From the NCBI GenBank assembly GCA_029882975.1, contig JAOUJW010000027.1:1-64000 (forward strand): a stretch of DNA of 64,000 bases, read 5' to 3'. The translations under genes and the position numbers were made by a program. This DNA comes from Gammaproteobacteria bacterium (lineage in GTDB: Bacteria; Pseudomonadota; Gammaproteobacteria; SZUA-152). A model generated the notes under the pieces. The model was not told where the DNA came from and searched no databases. It worked only from the letters and a program-made list of their open reading frames with translations. Shown one piece after another: positions 18,420-27,963 of the stretch. Each line of letters begins with the position of its first letter. Position 1 is the stretch's first letter.

Positions 18420-20558
18420 ATGGCACTTCGTTCAATACTTACTCGTGTTTTCATACTCATTTCCATATTTTTACTGCAAGCATGCGGTGGAGATAACGAC
18501 GGCCTGGAAGGATCGTCCATAAGCATTCGCCCTATAAGCTTTGAAGTTGAAAAAACCCAACCCTTTACGACGGTTTCCGTTTTTGACTACATCACTGATT
18601 CTAAAGGCGTCCCTTTCGTCGTCGGCTGGAACGCGGCGATTACCGCCCAATACGGAAGCGTAGCTTATAATGGTGACGGCACGTTCACTTACACACCGAG
18701 CGCAAATATTGTCTCTGGCACTGACAGATTTTCCTTTAAAGTAGCTAACGATACCGGCTCTACTGCGCAGGGAATCGTCACTCTTAACATCGCCAAAGGT
18801 TGGGGACAGGCTAAAGTACTGGCCAATTCCAGCGGTACTATGAACTCTACCTGGGTGCACGGCATCTATGAAATTGCTAACGAAATTTATGCCGTTTATC
18901 GAAACGACTCAAACGGTAACTACATAAGCAAAGTTGACCAGTCAACCGGGGTTTGGATTGACCCGGTTTTCGCAGGTACATCGCTCGTTATCGTGGATCA
19001 ATTTGACGCAAAACTGAAGTTGTTCAACATGACTGTTTCCGGCAATACGACGAGTGTCAATTACCAGGAGTTTGACCCGGCCGACAACAGCCTCACAACC
19101 GCGCTCCCCCTGGAAATACTTACCGGCACTGATTACAACATTAATCGTGGTATTGTTGATGGTAATGGCAATATTTTTCTGCAAATTACTCATCGTACCG
19201 GCACAACCACTTTTACGAACGACTATATGGGAAAATTTTACGATCGCAACACCGGCATCTGGCATGAAACCGTCAAGGCTTTTGACAATTCATTAGGTAC
19301 GGTGCAGCAAAACGAGCCTAAACTTGCCGGAGGCAAACCGATCATACTGGTACGTATGCCCGGAAACCGATTACCACAGATATACGAATACAACAAAAGC
19401 AGCCGTAATTGGTCCAATACTCCTTTGTCCACGGACACTCCCCTGGCCAACTCGGTTGGATGGTTTAGCACAAGACAAAACCAGCAAGGTGACGTTGCGA
19501 TCATCTGGTATCACTCGGCCAATGATGCAACCCTTGCCCAGGATGTTCGCCGTGTCAAAGCTAATATTTATTCAGTTGCCGGCGGTAGCTTTTCTGCCGA
19601 TATTACTCTGGAACAATACCCGATTAATAAACAAGTTCAGGCAACCATAGCACTATCCAACCAAGACTTTCTATTCATGTGGCGTGACTGGGAGTCGAGT
19701 GTTACGGGAGGTGATGTCCGCTCCAGGGTATATAATGCCGCAACTGCCAATTTCCTCACGAGCGCACCCATAACCGTTGTGGCCGGGCATGTAGATTCTT
19801 ATGCCAATCCAACTCCGACTCCAATTGTGGCCGATAATGGCAATGCGGTTTTTAAATATTGGACCAAAGACGCAAACAATAATTATACCCATTACTTTAA
19901 AGCGCTACCGTTTAGAGGTACCTGGACTGCAGCACAAACCGTCAATACCACGCTGACAAGCGTCGCATCGATAGTGGGTCAATTCGATGATCACGGTAAC
20001 TACTATAGCCTGCATACCGATGGCAATATTCAAATTCAACAATTTGATTTTGCCACCCTGACCGGCAGCGCCGTCGTTCCTGTAGGGGAGAGTAACACAA
20101 TGCATAGCTTGAACATTAACTCCACCCAGAGCGGACGTGTATTCCTAACCCGTTACCAACAACAAACAGGCGGAACAACCTACAACAAATGTATTGACGA
20201 AATCGCTGTCGGTTCGGTATTTTCCGCAGATGCGATCACCAGCTTGGGCTGTATCGCAACCAACTACAGCGGCAGCTTCTATGACTCAGATTCCACTTTA
20301 TTCGAAGACAGTGAAAATATTCTTCACGTAGTAAACAATAATATCTATGAAATATCAGTCTCAATGTATAAAGAGGGAGCATGGACTACACCCTACGTCA
20401 TGTATGAAGCACCGGCCGGTTATCAGTATACCACTGGGCTAACAACGTTTATTCGGGCGTATGGAAACGGCTCCATTGCGATGCTGGCCTTTAATCGCTT
20501 GGAAAACTTTTCTACCTATGTCAATGCATCTGCAATCATAGGTAACATTTTCAATTAA
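18420..20558 (+). CDS. Large lipoprotein with Ig/cadherin-like domain and repeat region
   Basis: This 712-residue protein has a lipoprotein signal, FLLQAC, so it should be anchored to a membrane through the Cys at about residue 22. Residues 30-120 form an Ig/cadherin-type domain with the VCBS/Big-like signature GDGTFTYTPSANIVSGTDRFSFKV. The rest, about 120-712, has repeating aromatic-Asp strands such as YYSLHTDGNIQIQQFDF and probably folds as a beta-propeller or stack of strands. The function is unknown. It is monocistronic, with a hairpin immediately downstream. Confidence 0.85.
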   Translation: MALRSILTRVFILISIFLLQACGGDNDGLEGSSISIRPISFEVEKTQPFTTVSVFDYITDSKGVPFVVGWNAAITAQYGSVAYNGDGTFTYTPSANIVSGTDRFSFKVANDTGSTAQGIVTLNIAKGWGQAKVLANSSGTMNSTWVHGIYEIANEIYAVYRNDSNGNYISKVDQSTGVWIDPVFAGTSLVIVDQFDAKLKLFNMTVSGNTTSVNYQEFDPADNSLTTALPLEILTGTDYNINRGIVDGNGNIFLQITHRTGTTTFTNDYMGKFYDRNTGIWHETVKAFDNSLGTVQQNEPKLAGGKPIILVRMPGNRLPQIYEYNKSSRNWSNTPLSTDTPLANSVGWFSTRQNQQGDVAIIWYHSANDATLAQDVRRVKANIYSVAGGSFSADITLEQYPINKQVQATIALSNQDFLFMWRDWESSVTGGDVRSRVYNAATANFLTSAPITVVAGHVDSYANPTPTPIVADNGNAVFKYWTKDANNNYTHYFKALPFRGTWTAAQTVNTTLTSVASIVGQFDDHGNYYSLHTDGNIQIQQFDFATLTGSAVVPVGESNTMHSLNINSTQSGRVFLTRYQQQTGGTTYNKCIDEIAVGSVFSADAITSLGCIATNYSGSFYDSDSTLFEDSENILHVVNNNIYEISVSMYKEGAWTTPYVMYEAPAGYQYTTGLTTFIRAYGNGSIAMLAFNRLENFSTYVNASAIIGNIFN

Positions 20559-20563
20559 TTCTT

Positions 20564-20599
20564 GAGGGGATAAACGAGAATACCCGTTTATCCCCCCTC
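20564..20599 (+). terminator. Hairpin after the 18.4 kb lipoprotein gene
   Basis: The stem GGGGATAAACG pairs with CGTTTATCCCC directly after the stop codon. A C/T-rich tract follows rather than a clean T-run. Confidence 0.65.
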
Positions 20600-20850
20600 T
20601 TCCTCTCTCTACCCCTCAGTCGCAACCGCAAACGCCCACAAACCGCGATTAGAAATTCTCAACCCAAAGAATTCACCAAGCACCTTGAGTGACACAAAAA
20701 AACTTCTACACTTTGGCATTACCAACCCCTTGTTTCATTTGTTACCTTTCTGTTGTGTTTTGTTTTAAGCCGTTGTTTTAGACTTATTATTGTTGTCCGG
20801 TCATGGATTGTTCATGGTGTGTTTCGTAAATACATTCGCAAGGAGAGCAT

Positions 20851-21921
20851 ATGTCCAGATATTCCGACACATTGGCGCATCGTCGTGTAAAACACTTCCC
20901 TCTGCCCCCGGTCGATTGGAACCGTATCGACGCTGAAGCTCCGCGGGTACTGGGATTTGACTACCATGGTCCCAACAGCCGTTTACCCAAGGCCGACGCG
21001 GTGGTCATTACCTGGACCAGCGCCGAATGGTCTGCGTTAGATCATGTAATGATAAATTCAGATTCATACCGCAACCCTACCGCGGAACATTGGCGCGACG
21101 CCTGGCTACACTACGCCTATGATGCTCCGGTAGACAATAATGACAATTTTACAGGCAACCCGTTATGGGGCTTCATTCGCCTGGTTGAAATCAATGCGAA
21201 AAAAGTTCTGTTACTGAAATCCGATGCCCATCTGGCTCACCCACCTTACGCCGCCGGTCTTAGCCACTTGATTCAATTACTGATTGAACAAGCCCAACCC
21301 AGTGAAATATTTTCCATAGGCACGGCAGGCGGGTCAGAATTGGAAGAAAAACTGGCAGACGTGGTCATTACCAATGCTGCAGTTATGAATGCACGCTTAA
21401 AAAATAACCAGGTTCCCTATAACCACGAGACGATCAGCAACTCTTGGAATGTACCCGAACAATTTTTGCAGACAGTACGGGAAAACCTTTTTTATGACAT
21501 CAATGAAATCTTAACCACACAACAGTTGCAAACACTGTGTCAAAAACTCAACCACAAATTGCAAAGTTCGTATCCATTGGAACAGTTAGTCAACGCCGCC
21601 TTACGCCCACCTCTCCCGCTTTCTAAGATTCGCTTATGCAAAGACAAACCTTTATTAACCACAGATTTTTACTACATTGCACCGGAATCCGGAGACCCCA
21701 AATACTCCACGCTGGAAATGGACGATGCGGTTATTGCTTATGAGTGTAAAAGCAAGAACGTACACTTTACCTTTATCCGCAATATCTCCGACCCCTTGGT
21801 AACGGGCGGCTTACCGGACCATGTTCGTGATGACTGGTCCTCACTTATTTACGAAGCTTTTGGACTGTACAGCAGTTTCAATGGAGCTCTGGCTTGTTGG
21901 GCTGTTTTGGCGGGTCGCTAA
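20851..21921 (+). CDS. Nucleoside phosphorylase/nucleosidase-like protein
   Basis: This 356-residue protein appears to have the PNP/UDP phosphorylase fold. An N-terminal strand ADAVVITWTSAEWSAL is followed by IFSIGTAGG (the Gly-rich phosphate/ribose loop), DVVITNAAV, and the nucleoside-binding end EMDDAVIAYECKSKNVHFTFIRNISDP, where the Glu-Met-Asp segment corresponds to the ribose-contacting region. It is longer than MTA/SAH nucleosidase, with an insertion around residues 195-260. Its substrate is unclear. A strong ribosome site (AAGGAGA) precedes it. The cytochrome-like gene begins 14 bases downstream, so the two form an operon. Confidence 0.75.
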   Translation: MSRYSDTLAHRRVKHFPLPPVDWNRIDAEAPRVLGFDYHGPNSRLPKADAVVITWTSAEWSALDHVMINSDSYRNPTAEHWRDAWLHYAYDAPVDNNDNFTGNPLWGFIRLVEINAKKVLLLKSDAHLAHPPYAAGLSHLIQLLIEQAQPSEIFSIGTAGGSELEEKLADVVITNAAVMNARLKNNQVPYNHETISNSWNVPEQFLQTVRENLFYDINEILTTQQLQTLCQKLNHKLQSSYPLEQLVNAALRPPLPLSKIRLCKDKPLLTTDFYYIAPESGDPKYSTLEMDDAVIAYECKSKNVHFTFIRNISDPLVTGGLPDHVRDDWSSLIYEAFGLYSSFNGALACWAVLAGR

Positions 21922-21935
21922 AGGAGACAATAATA

Positions 21936-23294
21936 GTGAAGAAGATACTTGGTGTGTTTTTGATCGTTACATGGACTTACGCACATGGCGCCAACGATGC
22001 AGAGCCGGCCTTTCGCAACGCAGTACATACGCCTCCATCCGGCTGGACTGGCCCAAGTTTTAAACTTAGCTTCAACTACCCGAGCACGCTTCCCCCACCT
22101 TGTCCCAAGTCGGTATGCAAGTGGTTGGACGGTCCTGCTGACATGTTTGCCACTGACATGAGCAGCAAAGGCGTTCCCAAATGGAATAAGCACTGGAATA
22201 GCTATATCCAATCTATATTGGAATATATCAAAACCGGGCAGGACCCGAATTTAAGCAATGATAAAGGCTGGAACGTGGACCCAGGCGAAGGTATCGAATG
22301 GTTTCATATACCCTGGATGGCCTACGACCCCACCACGGGACGGGAGTTTATCCATGGGTTAACTAATGAGCGTACCGCCGTACTATCGGATTTTTTTGGA
22401 AAGCGCGGCTTGCATGGCCTACCTGGAGCCGGTAGAAAAGCAGCCCAGGCTCGTTTTGAAACCTGGGCCTTTGGGGTATACAACCAGTACGGCGCTTATG
22501 CCATTGGTCAGGCGTGGAACAAAAAGGGAGAACCGGTTATGGCCCAGTATGCCGGTACGCCGGCACCGGCCGGCCTGCCATTCCCCGAAGGTACCCTGGT
22601 GGCGAAACTGTTGTTTTCCACTGTAACCCCCAAAGATGTGTCTTATCTAAAAGGATCTCCACGCTGGATGGCCAATCGCCATGTGGAAAAGAACAACCAC
22701 TTCAACTGTAAACGCGAACCCCAGGCTGTACATCTGGTACAGTTGGATATAGCCGTAGTGGACAAACGCTCTCCCACCAATTGGGTCTATGGAACCTTTG
22801 CCTACAATGCCGCGCTGAAAGGCAAAACTCCTTGGGACAAACTCAGCCCGGTTGGTTTGCAATGGGGAGTGGACCCCTGGACATTTCCGGCGGTCCCCAA
22901 AGGCGAAAGTATTAAGGCCCGCCAGTCCGTACTCAACAAATCCAACATAATGGTGAAGGCAGAGCATTTCGGCTGCAACGGTCGACTGGCCGGTCCTGTG
23001 GACAACAAACTTTCCTCTTGTATGTCATGCCATGCAAACGCCTTTGCAAGCCCGGATGGTCGTCAATTTATGCCGTTTTCGCCCAATATTTTCGGCTATG
23101 ACGGCCAATGTGTGCAGTATTCCGCTGAAAACGTTGCCTACTTCCAAAATCTTACGTTTCCCATGGCACCCGCTAACGGCACATACCCACACGCCATTAA
23201 CTTCGACACGTCACTGCAATTATGGGTAGCCTTTGGCCAGTATTGGCAGCATACACGTGAAAACAAACCCGTAGCCTGTAAAGACGGTAATTGA
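21936..23294 (+). CDS. Exported mono-heme cytochrome c-like protein
   Basis: This 452-residue protein starts at GTG 21936, 10 bases after an AAGGAG ribosome site; an upstream ATG at 21894 would lie inside the previous gene and spoil the signal peptide. The signal is VKKILGVFLIVTWTYAHGAND. The body is rich in Trp and Tyr. A single C-type heme motif, CMSCH, sits near residue 363, where Met/His in MPFSPN could supply the sixth ligand. I do not recognise the N-terminal 350 residues. It is cotranscribed with the nucleoside-phosphorylase-like gene. Confidence 0.75.
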   Translation: MKKILGVFLIVTWTYAHGANDAEPAFRNAVHTPPSGWTGPSFKLSFNYPSTLPPPCPKSVCKWLDGPADMFATDMSSKGVPKWNKHWNSYIQSILEYIKTGQDPNLSNDKGWNVDPGEGIEWFHIPWMAYDPTTGREFIHGLTNERTAVLSDFFGKRGLHGLPGAGRKAAQARFETWAFGVYNQYGAYAIGQAWNKKGEPVMAQYAGTPAPAGLPFPEGTLVAKLLFSTVTPKDVSYLKGSPRWMANRHVEKNNHFNCKREPQAVHLVQLDIAVVDKRSPTNWVYGTFAYNAALKGKTPWDKLSPVGLQWGVDPWTFPAVPKGESIKARQSVLNKSNIMVKAEHFGCNGRLAGPVDNKLSSCMSCHANAFASPDGRQFMPFSPNIFGYDGQCVQYSAENVAYFQNLTFPMAPANGTYPHAINFDTSLQLWVAFGQYWQHTRENKPVACKDGN

Positions 23295-23369
23295 AGCCGG
23301 TGGTTTTCCACTTTCTCCCTCTCTCATACCGCAGTACAATACCGGATTTTCCGGGCTTGTACTTGCGAT

Positions 23370-24503
23370 ATGAAAATTGGAGATACACTTGAACTGATAG
23401 TAGCAGATATATCCCGGGGCGGTGCCGGGGTATCTCGCACACCAAAAGGCTTAACGGTATTCACCCCCGGAACCGTCAGCGGCGAAACCATCCGTGCCCG
23501 TATCATTGAAAAAAAAGCCAAGTTCGCCAACGCCGAGTTGTTGGAGATTTTGGCACCGTCCCCTCAGCGCCAACAGCCTATCTGCCCGGTGTTCGGACAA
23601 TGTGGTGGTTGCCAATGGCAACATCTTCCGTATGAATTGCAGTGGCAAATCAAGCTCAGTGGTGTACAACAAGTACTAAAATCCAATCGCATCAAAGGGA
23701 AGTTTTCCATTGATGAATATCCGGCTGACAAAATCTGGAACTATCGCAATCGGGTGCAACTGCGTGGACACAACAAGTTATTAGGTTACTATGCTGCTCG
23801 TACTCACAACATAATCAATATCCATCAATGCCCTATCGCACATCCCAATATTAATGCAGCTTTGGAGTCTGTCCGAACTCAAGGCGCATTGTCGGGCAAA
23901 CCCTATAAAGTGGAGTTGGAAGCTTTGGCAGATGAGGGAATACGTAGCGTATGGAACCAAAACCATGGTGCCGCCGGATTTCGCCAAATCAATGACGAAC
24001 AAAACCTCAAACTGAAACACTGGATTCAGCAGGCATTAATCACTCCTCAGCCCCTACTGGATTTATATGGCGGCTCTGCTAATCTATCGTGGCAACTGGG
24101 ACACAACCGGGACGTATCCTGCGTGGATTTATCCGCACCGCAACAGGCACCAATCCAGTGTCCCCCACGGATCCGTTTCTATCGGTCCGATATCTTACCC
24201 TGGTTAAAGCAGCAAATCACCGATATCCGGTTCAAACGAAAACCCATGCCGAAGCTTTCATGCTCCGCCATACTGGACCCACCCCGCGGTGGGCTGGGCT
24301 CTGACTTTGGTGACATTGCCGAACGGTTGGAATTTTTGAAAGCAAATGAAATCGTTGCCGTAGGCTGTAAAACCGATTCCTGGGCACGTGATGTCGCCGG
24401 CTTCATGCAACGCGGTTGGTCAGTTAAAAAAATAGCTGTCTTTGATTTTTTTCCCCATACGGTTCATATTGAAACAGTGGCGCTGCTAAGTAGATTGGTA
24501 TAA
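23370..24503 (+). CDS. TrmA/RlmD-family RNA m5U methyltransferase, divergent
   Basis: This 377-residue protein has an N-terminal TRAM domain (1-62), then ICPVFGQCGGCQWQH, whose Cys residues are likely ligands of a 4Fe-4S cluster. The SAM-binding loop reads LLDLYGGSANLSW instead of the usual DLFCGxG, and LDPPRGGLG and VGCKTDSWARD supply the substrate Cys region. HIETVALLSRL provides the family's C-terminal Glu. This is the TrmA/RumA/RlmD layout, which makes 5-methyluridine in tRNA or 23S rRNA. It is shorter than RlmD (about 430) and diverges in the SAM loop, so the target RNA is uncertain. Confidence 0.85.
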   Translation: MKIGDTLELIVADISRGGAGVSRTPKGLTVFTPGTVSGETIRARIIEKKAKFANAELLEILAPSPQRQQPICPVFGQCGGCQWQHLPYELQWQIKLSGVQQVLKSNRIKGKFSIDEYPADKIWNYRNRVQLRGHNKLLGYYAARTHNIINIHQCPIAHPNINAALESVRTQGALSGKPYKVELEALADEGIRSVWNQNHGAAGFRQINDEQNLKLKHWIQQALITPQPLLDLYGGSANLSWQLGHNRDVSCVDLSAPQQAPIQCPPRIRFYRSDILPWLKQQITDIRFKRKPMPKLSCSAILDPPRGGLGSDFGDIAERLEFLKANEIVAVGCKTDSWARDVAGFMQRGWSVKKIAVFDFFPHTVHIETVALLSRLV

Positions 24504-24522
24504 ATACCAGCCCTAACTCCAA

Positions 24523-25155
24523 TCAACACTCCAGTCGTTCTTCCCCGCTAATATAGTCAAATAACACGAGGGGACAAACGCTGATTTCAACCCCTCTGCC
24601 CGAAAACCGTAACAACGCCTGTTGTAAGGCATCCAGTTTGCGAGGGGGCACGTCCACACTACATATATCAAACCCCTGCGGCGACTTCCATACCCGCATT
24701 CGGCTGCGCTCTAATAGTCCCAGGATCCGTTGACTGCTATCACGTTTAATATAGATAATGGCAAGATTCCAGGAAAAAGAACGCTTTCTGTTTTCTTTGG
24801 TGCGAAATTTTTCAGTCAATACTATTCGTTCGATTTCAGCCCATGCATAATGAACCGGCTCCATATTCAATATGGGGGACAAGTTCAAACCCTTTTTATC
24901 CGCGGACAATAAAATCGCACCGCCCTGTTTTTTGATTTGCAAAAAATAGCCCGGCGCTCTGCAGATCAAATACAAACCTACCGCTGTAAAGAACCCTCCA
25001 AACACCACCGGGAACCAACTAAACTCCGCCAGTTTTATAAATGTAATACCAAAACCTAAGAATGCCATAGCCAATAACAGCACTACAACCATGACACCGT
25101 ACTTTTCCCGATAGACCACTACACCGTTACTTTTCTCTACAATTTTTATTCGCAT
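24523..25155 (-). CDS. Two-helix membrane protein, unknown function
   Basis: This 210-residue protein has two adjacent hydrophobic helices at about residues 22-38 and 46-66 and then a hydrophilic, beta-rich cytoplasmic part (residues 70-210) that could fold as a PH-like domain. I recognise no named family. It converges on the methyltransferase gene and is separated from it by 19 bases. It has about 190 bases of upstream sequence. Confidence 0.65.
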   Translation of the reverse strand: MRIKIVEKSNGVVVYREKYGVMVVVLLLAMAFLGFGITFIKLAEFSWFPVVFGGFFTAVGLYLICRAPGYFLQIKKQGGAILLSADKKGLNLSPILNMEPVHYAWAEIERIVLTEKFRTKENRKRSFSWNLAIIYIKRDSSQRILGLLERSRMRVWKSPQGFDICSVDVPPRKLDALQQALLRFSGRGVEISVCPLVLFDYISGEERLEC

Positions 25156-25345
25156 GGGAACGCCTGTGGTTTACAATTTTTCCGTATTGCTTTATCAATG
25201 AGCATCCGAGAATTGTACCTGCATGATGCGCCGACCATTAGGTCATCGGTGCAAAAGCAGGATTATCCTGTAAAATAGCAGCCAACTCCCTGAAAAGTCA
25301 TTTTTTCTCACAACCTATTGTGCCACACAGGCGGATATCGTTATA

Positions 25346-26131
25346 GTGAGCACCATGACCACACTTAACACCGTATTCATTTCCCACGGAGCACCGGACA
25401 TCATTCTTGCCCCCAACCCCGTAGTTAATGCCTGGCACAACTACGCCCAGCAACGTCCCTGCCCCGACGCCATTATCGTCGTCTCCGCCCATTGGATGGA
25501 CGAACCTGTTGGCATAACTTGCGGAGCAGAATTGTCCACCATTTACGACTTTGGGGGTTTTGCGCCTGAATTGTATCATATGAAATACCCCGCCAAAGGT
25601 GACCCGAAACTCTCTGCCAAAATCCAAGATTGTCTGCAAAAGCAGGGATTTGAAAATCAATTGCATTCCAGGGGTTTGGATCACGGTGCCTGGATACCTT
25701 TAAAAATGATGTACCCCGATGCAGACATTCCGATAGCACAGGTCTCTTTACCCGCCGGATCGTTGCAAGATGCTGCACGAATGGGCGCAGCGTTATCCAC
25801 TTTGAGGAAACAAAATATTCTTATCATCGGTTCGGGGGGCTCTGTGCATAATCTGTCGGTCTTGTCTCGCGACAACAATACACCCGCTGCCTGGGTGGAA
25901 GAGTTTGAACGCTGGTTACTGCAAAGCATTGAGGCCAACCATTTCGATCACTTAATCGCCCCGGAAAGGTTTGCACCCAATTTCCCAATGGCCCACCCAA
26001 CAATAGAACACTACGCCCCATTAGTAGTTGCCTGGGCAGCAGCAGACACGAACCAGGCCGGAAAACGCATTCATCATGCTGTTACCTATACTAACCTGGG
26101 GATGAGCATGTATGAGTTTGGAGAAACATAG
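25346..26131 (+). CDS. LigB-type (DODA/YgiD) extradiol dioxygenase
   Basis: This 261-residue protein matches the class III extradiol dioxygenase family that includes YgiD/DOPA 4,5-dioxygenase. Visible metal or catalytic residues are in VFISHGAPD, IIVVSAHWMD, GLDHGAWIPLKMMYPDA and GSGGSVHNL. These enzymes open catechol rings with a non-haem metal. GTG 25346 has an AGGCGG ribosome site upstream; the internal ATG at 25355 would remove three residues. The natural substrate cannot be inferred from the neighbours. The gene is monocistronic and convergent with the TPR gene. Confidence 0.9.
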   Translation: MSTMTTLNTVFISHGAPDIILAPNPVVNAWHNYAQQRPCPDAIIVVSAHWMDEPVGITCGAELSTIYDFGGFAPELYHMKYPAKGDPKLSAKIQDCLQKQGFENQLHSRGLDHGAWIPLKMMYPDADIPIAQVSLPAGSLQDAARMGAALSTLRKQNILIIGSGGSVHNLSVLSRDNNTPAAWVEEFERWLLQSIEANHFDHLIAPERFAPNFPMAHPTIEHYAPLVVAWAAADTNQAGKRIHHAVTYTNLGMSMYEFGET

Positions 26132-26196
26132 TCCGTTTCACCCTAGGACCAAATCGCTACCTGTTAAGGTTCGCCGCTTTGGTAATTGGGTCAGAT

Positions 26197-26934
26197 TCAG
26201 CTGTGAAATTCGTCCTTTGCGATGGAAATCCATTTTTTGTGAAGTGAGTTATAGGCTTTTCCCAACGAATCCGCCGCATCCAGCACTTGTTTCAGCACTA
26301 CCTGAGCTTTTTCTCTTTCACCCTTTTTCTTCAGAAAAATTGCGTATCGTACAGATGCTTCCGGACCGGGAAAGTAGCCGCTGAGTGCTTCATACTCGTG
26401 CTCGGCTGATTCCAATTCACCCAGGCTATCCAATACTCTCGCATACAACAAATGCGCGTTATGGTTTTTATAGTCGGGATTTTGTTTAATCAACTCGTCA
26501 AGTAACCGCTTCGTTTCACTCGCATTCCCCAACTCAAATTCGGCACACGCCAGACTGTGCATTATATCCGGATCGTACACATACAAGCCGCGAAGCGAGT
26601 TTGTATAGAGATTCCGGGCTTCGCCATACATCCCTTTTTTCATACATTCTTCCGCGAGTTTTATATTATTCTCAACAGTGTCGGCTGCGGACAAATTCCT
26701 TACCGCTTTCTTTATATCTTTATTTGGGTTAACGACGCTTTGCAAATTCCGCTGTACCGTTCTTGCCGCTCTCCCCTGGAGAAGTTGAGGCAGCACCTCA
26801 ATAATTAAATACGCTATCACGCCCGCCGCCGGTAACATAACGACGATCCATATCCACATGGTATTCCTACCGGTTTTTAGTATGTGGACAACCATGGCTA
26901 CTTGAATCAACACGGATAAGACCAGCAAAGGCAT
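26197..26934 (-). CDS. Membrane-anchored TPR protein (PLDc_N-like N-terminus)
   Basis: This 245-residue protein starts with two hydrophobic helices (about 2-16 and 26-47). Their WIWIVVMLPAAGVIAYLII resembles the PLDc_N membrane segment. A TPR-rich cytoplasmic domain follows from about residue 90 to 230, for example MYGEARNLYTNSLRGLYVYDPDIMHSLACAEFELGNASETKRLLDELI. These proteins are usually scaffolds, and its partner is unknown. It converges on the dioxygenase gene. Confidence 0.85.
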   Translation of the reverse strand: MPLLVLSVLIQVAMVVHILKTGRNTMWIWIVVMLPAAGVIAYLIIEVLPQLLQGRAARTVQRNLQSVVNPNKDIKKAVRNLSAADTVENNIKLAEECMKKGMYGEARNLYTNSLRGLYVYDPDIMHSLACAEFELGNASETKRLLDELIKQNPDYKNHNAHLLYARVLDSLGELESAEHEYEALSGYFPGPEASVRYAIFLKKKGEREKAQVVLKQVLDAADSLGKAYNSLHKKWISIAKDEFHS

Positions 26935-27184
26935 AAAATATTTCCTTCTATATTATTAGTGGGTTACTAGAGCCCATACTGCGCGGCTCGCGAGGTTTAT
27001 ACTACCTCACGTTTGTCCAATTTTAGTGAGACCCGAAACAATAATTCAAGTGAATAATACCTATTTTAGGGCATATATGTGCGGTATATCCGAATTGTGT
27101 TGGGAAAGGAGGGGGTGGGGAGGACCAAATTGAGAGCTGTAGCATATCCCAGATTGCAAACGCATTGGAACATGCTGTGGATCT

Positions 27185-27652
27185 CTAATCCTGCTTAGAG
27201 CCTGCTTCATCAGAGAGCATAAAAAAAACGTACTTATCATCGATCATCAGGTTCATCTTTTTGCCGTGGTTATAAAAAGTAAGCGCCGTTTCCCGGTCGG
27301 AAAGCAAGCGCCAAACCCCATGATTTTCAGTATCTCTATAAAAGTTCATAATTTCACTTTTATTGCCACGATAACTAAACACCCAGATTGGCTCTTTTTC
27401 CGTCCCTGTCACTACCCCCACGCTGGACTGGAAGTTTGGATGTGGAACAAAACCTACTTCGGATAATCGATTTTCTGCGCCGGATTGGTAATACAGCGCC
27501 AGGAGCAGAATCGGAGTGATAACAAATAGTATGTTAAACAGGCCGGCTTTGGTGCGATAGTTGACTTTTGTTCTCTTAACGTAAATATGGTAGTACAACA
27601 GCGACGCTGCAATAAGTAATACGATCAATATTATGACTAAGCTTTCATCCAT
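27185..27652 (-). CDS. Small membrane protein, unknown function
   Basis: This 155-residue protein has two helices at residues 4-20 and 38-55 followed by a soluble domain of about 95 residues (FVPHPNFQSSVGVVTG... FFMLSDEAGS). The soluble part has mixed strands and helices and no motif I recognise. It has good coding character and a clear start. Its neighbours are unrelated. Confidence 0.6.
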   Translation of the reverse strand: MDESLVIILIVLLIAASLLYYHIYVKRTKVNYRTKAGLFNILFVITPILLLALYYQSGAENRLSEVGFVPHPNFQSSVGVVTGTEKEPIWVFSYRGNKSEIMNFYRDTENHGVWRLLSDRETALTFYNHGKKMNLMIDDKYVFFMLSDEAGSKQD

Positions 27653-27847
27653 TTAGAGATCCATATAGAGCTCCATTCAGAACTCGCTCTGCACGCAAAC
27701 TGCTGTCTAAGCCTGACTCCAGTGAGCGTGTACACGGCATTTGAAACGCCACCCCTGTGCGTTCCGAATACAGCTAAATACAAGAAAAGATAGTTGTGAA
27801 TCTCGGTTTATGCAAAATTCTACCCTACGGGATTCCCTAACGACAAA

Positions 27848-27877
27848 CCGGCTCGGGCCACATGCCCTCTGAGCCGG
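27848..27877 (-). terminator. Hairpin downstream of the methyltransferase gene
   Basis: The arms CCGGCTC and GAGCCGG flank a 16-base loop that contains GGGCC...CCC. The hairpin lies about 85 bases past the stop of the minus-strand methyltransferase gene; on that strand TTTGTCGTT follows it. Confidence 0.5.
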
Positions 27878-27963
27878 CTCACTCCGAGTCCTCGACGAAA
27901 GCATGGTGGGATATCCACTCCTTTGATTCTAAAAAGTACGAAGCCGAGACCATAGCATGTCGA

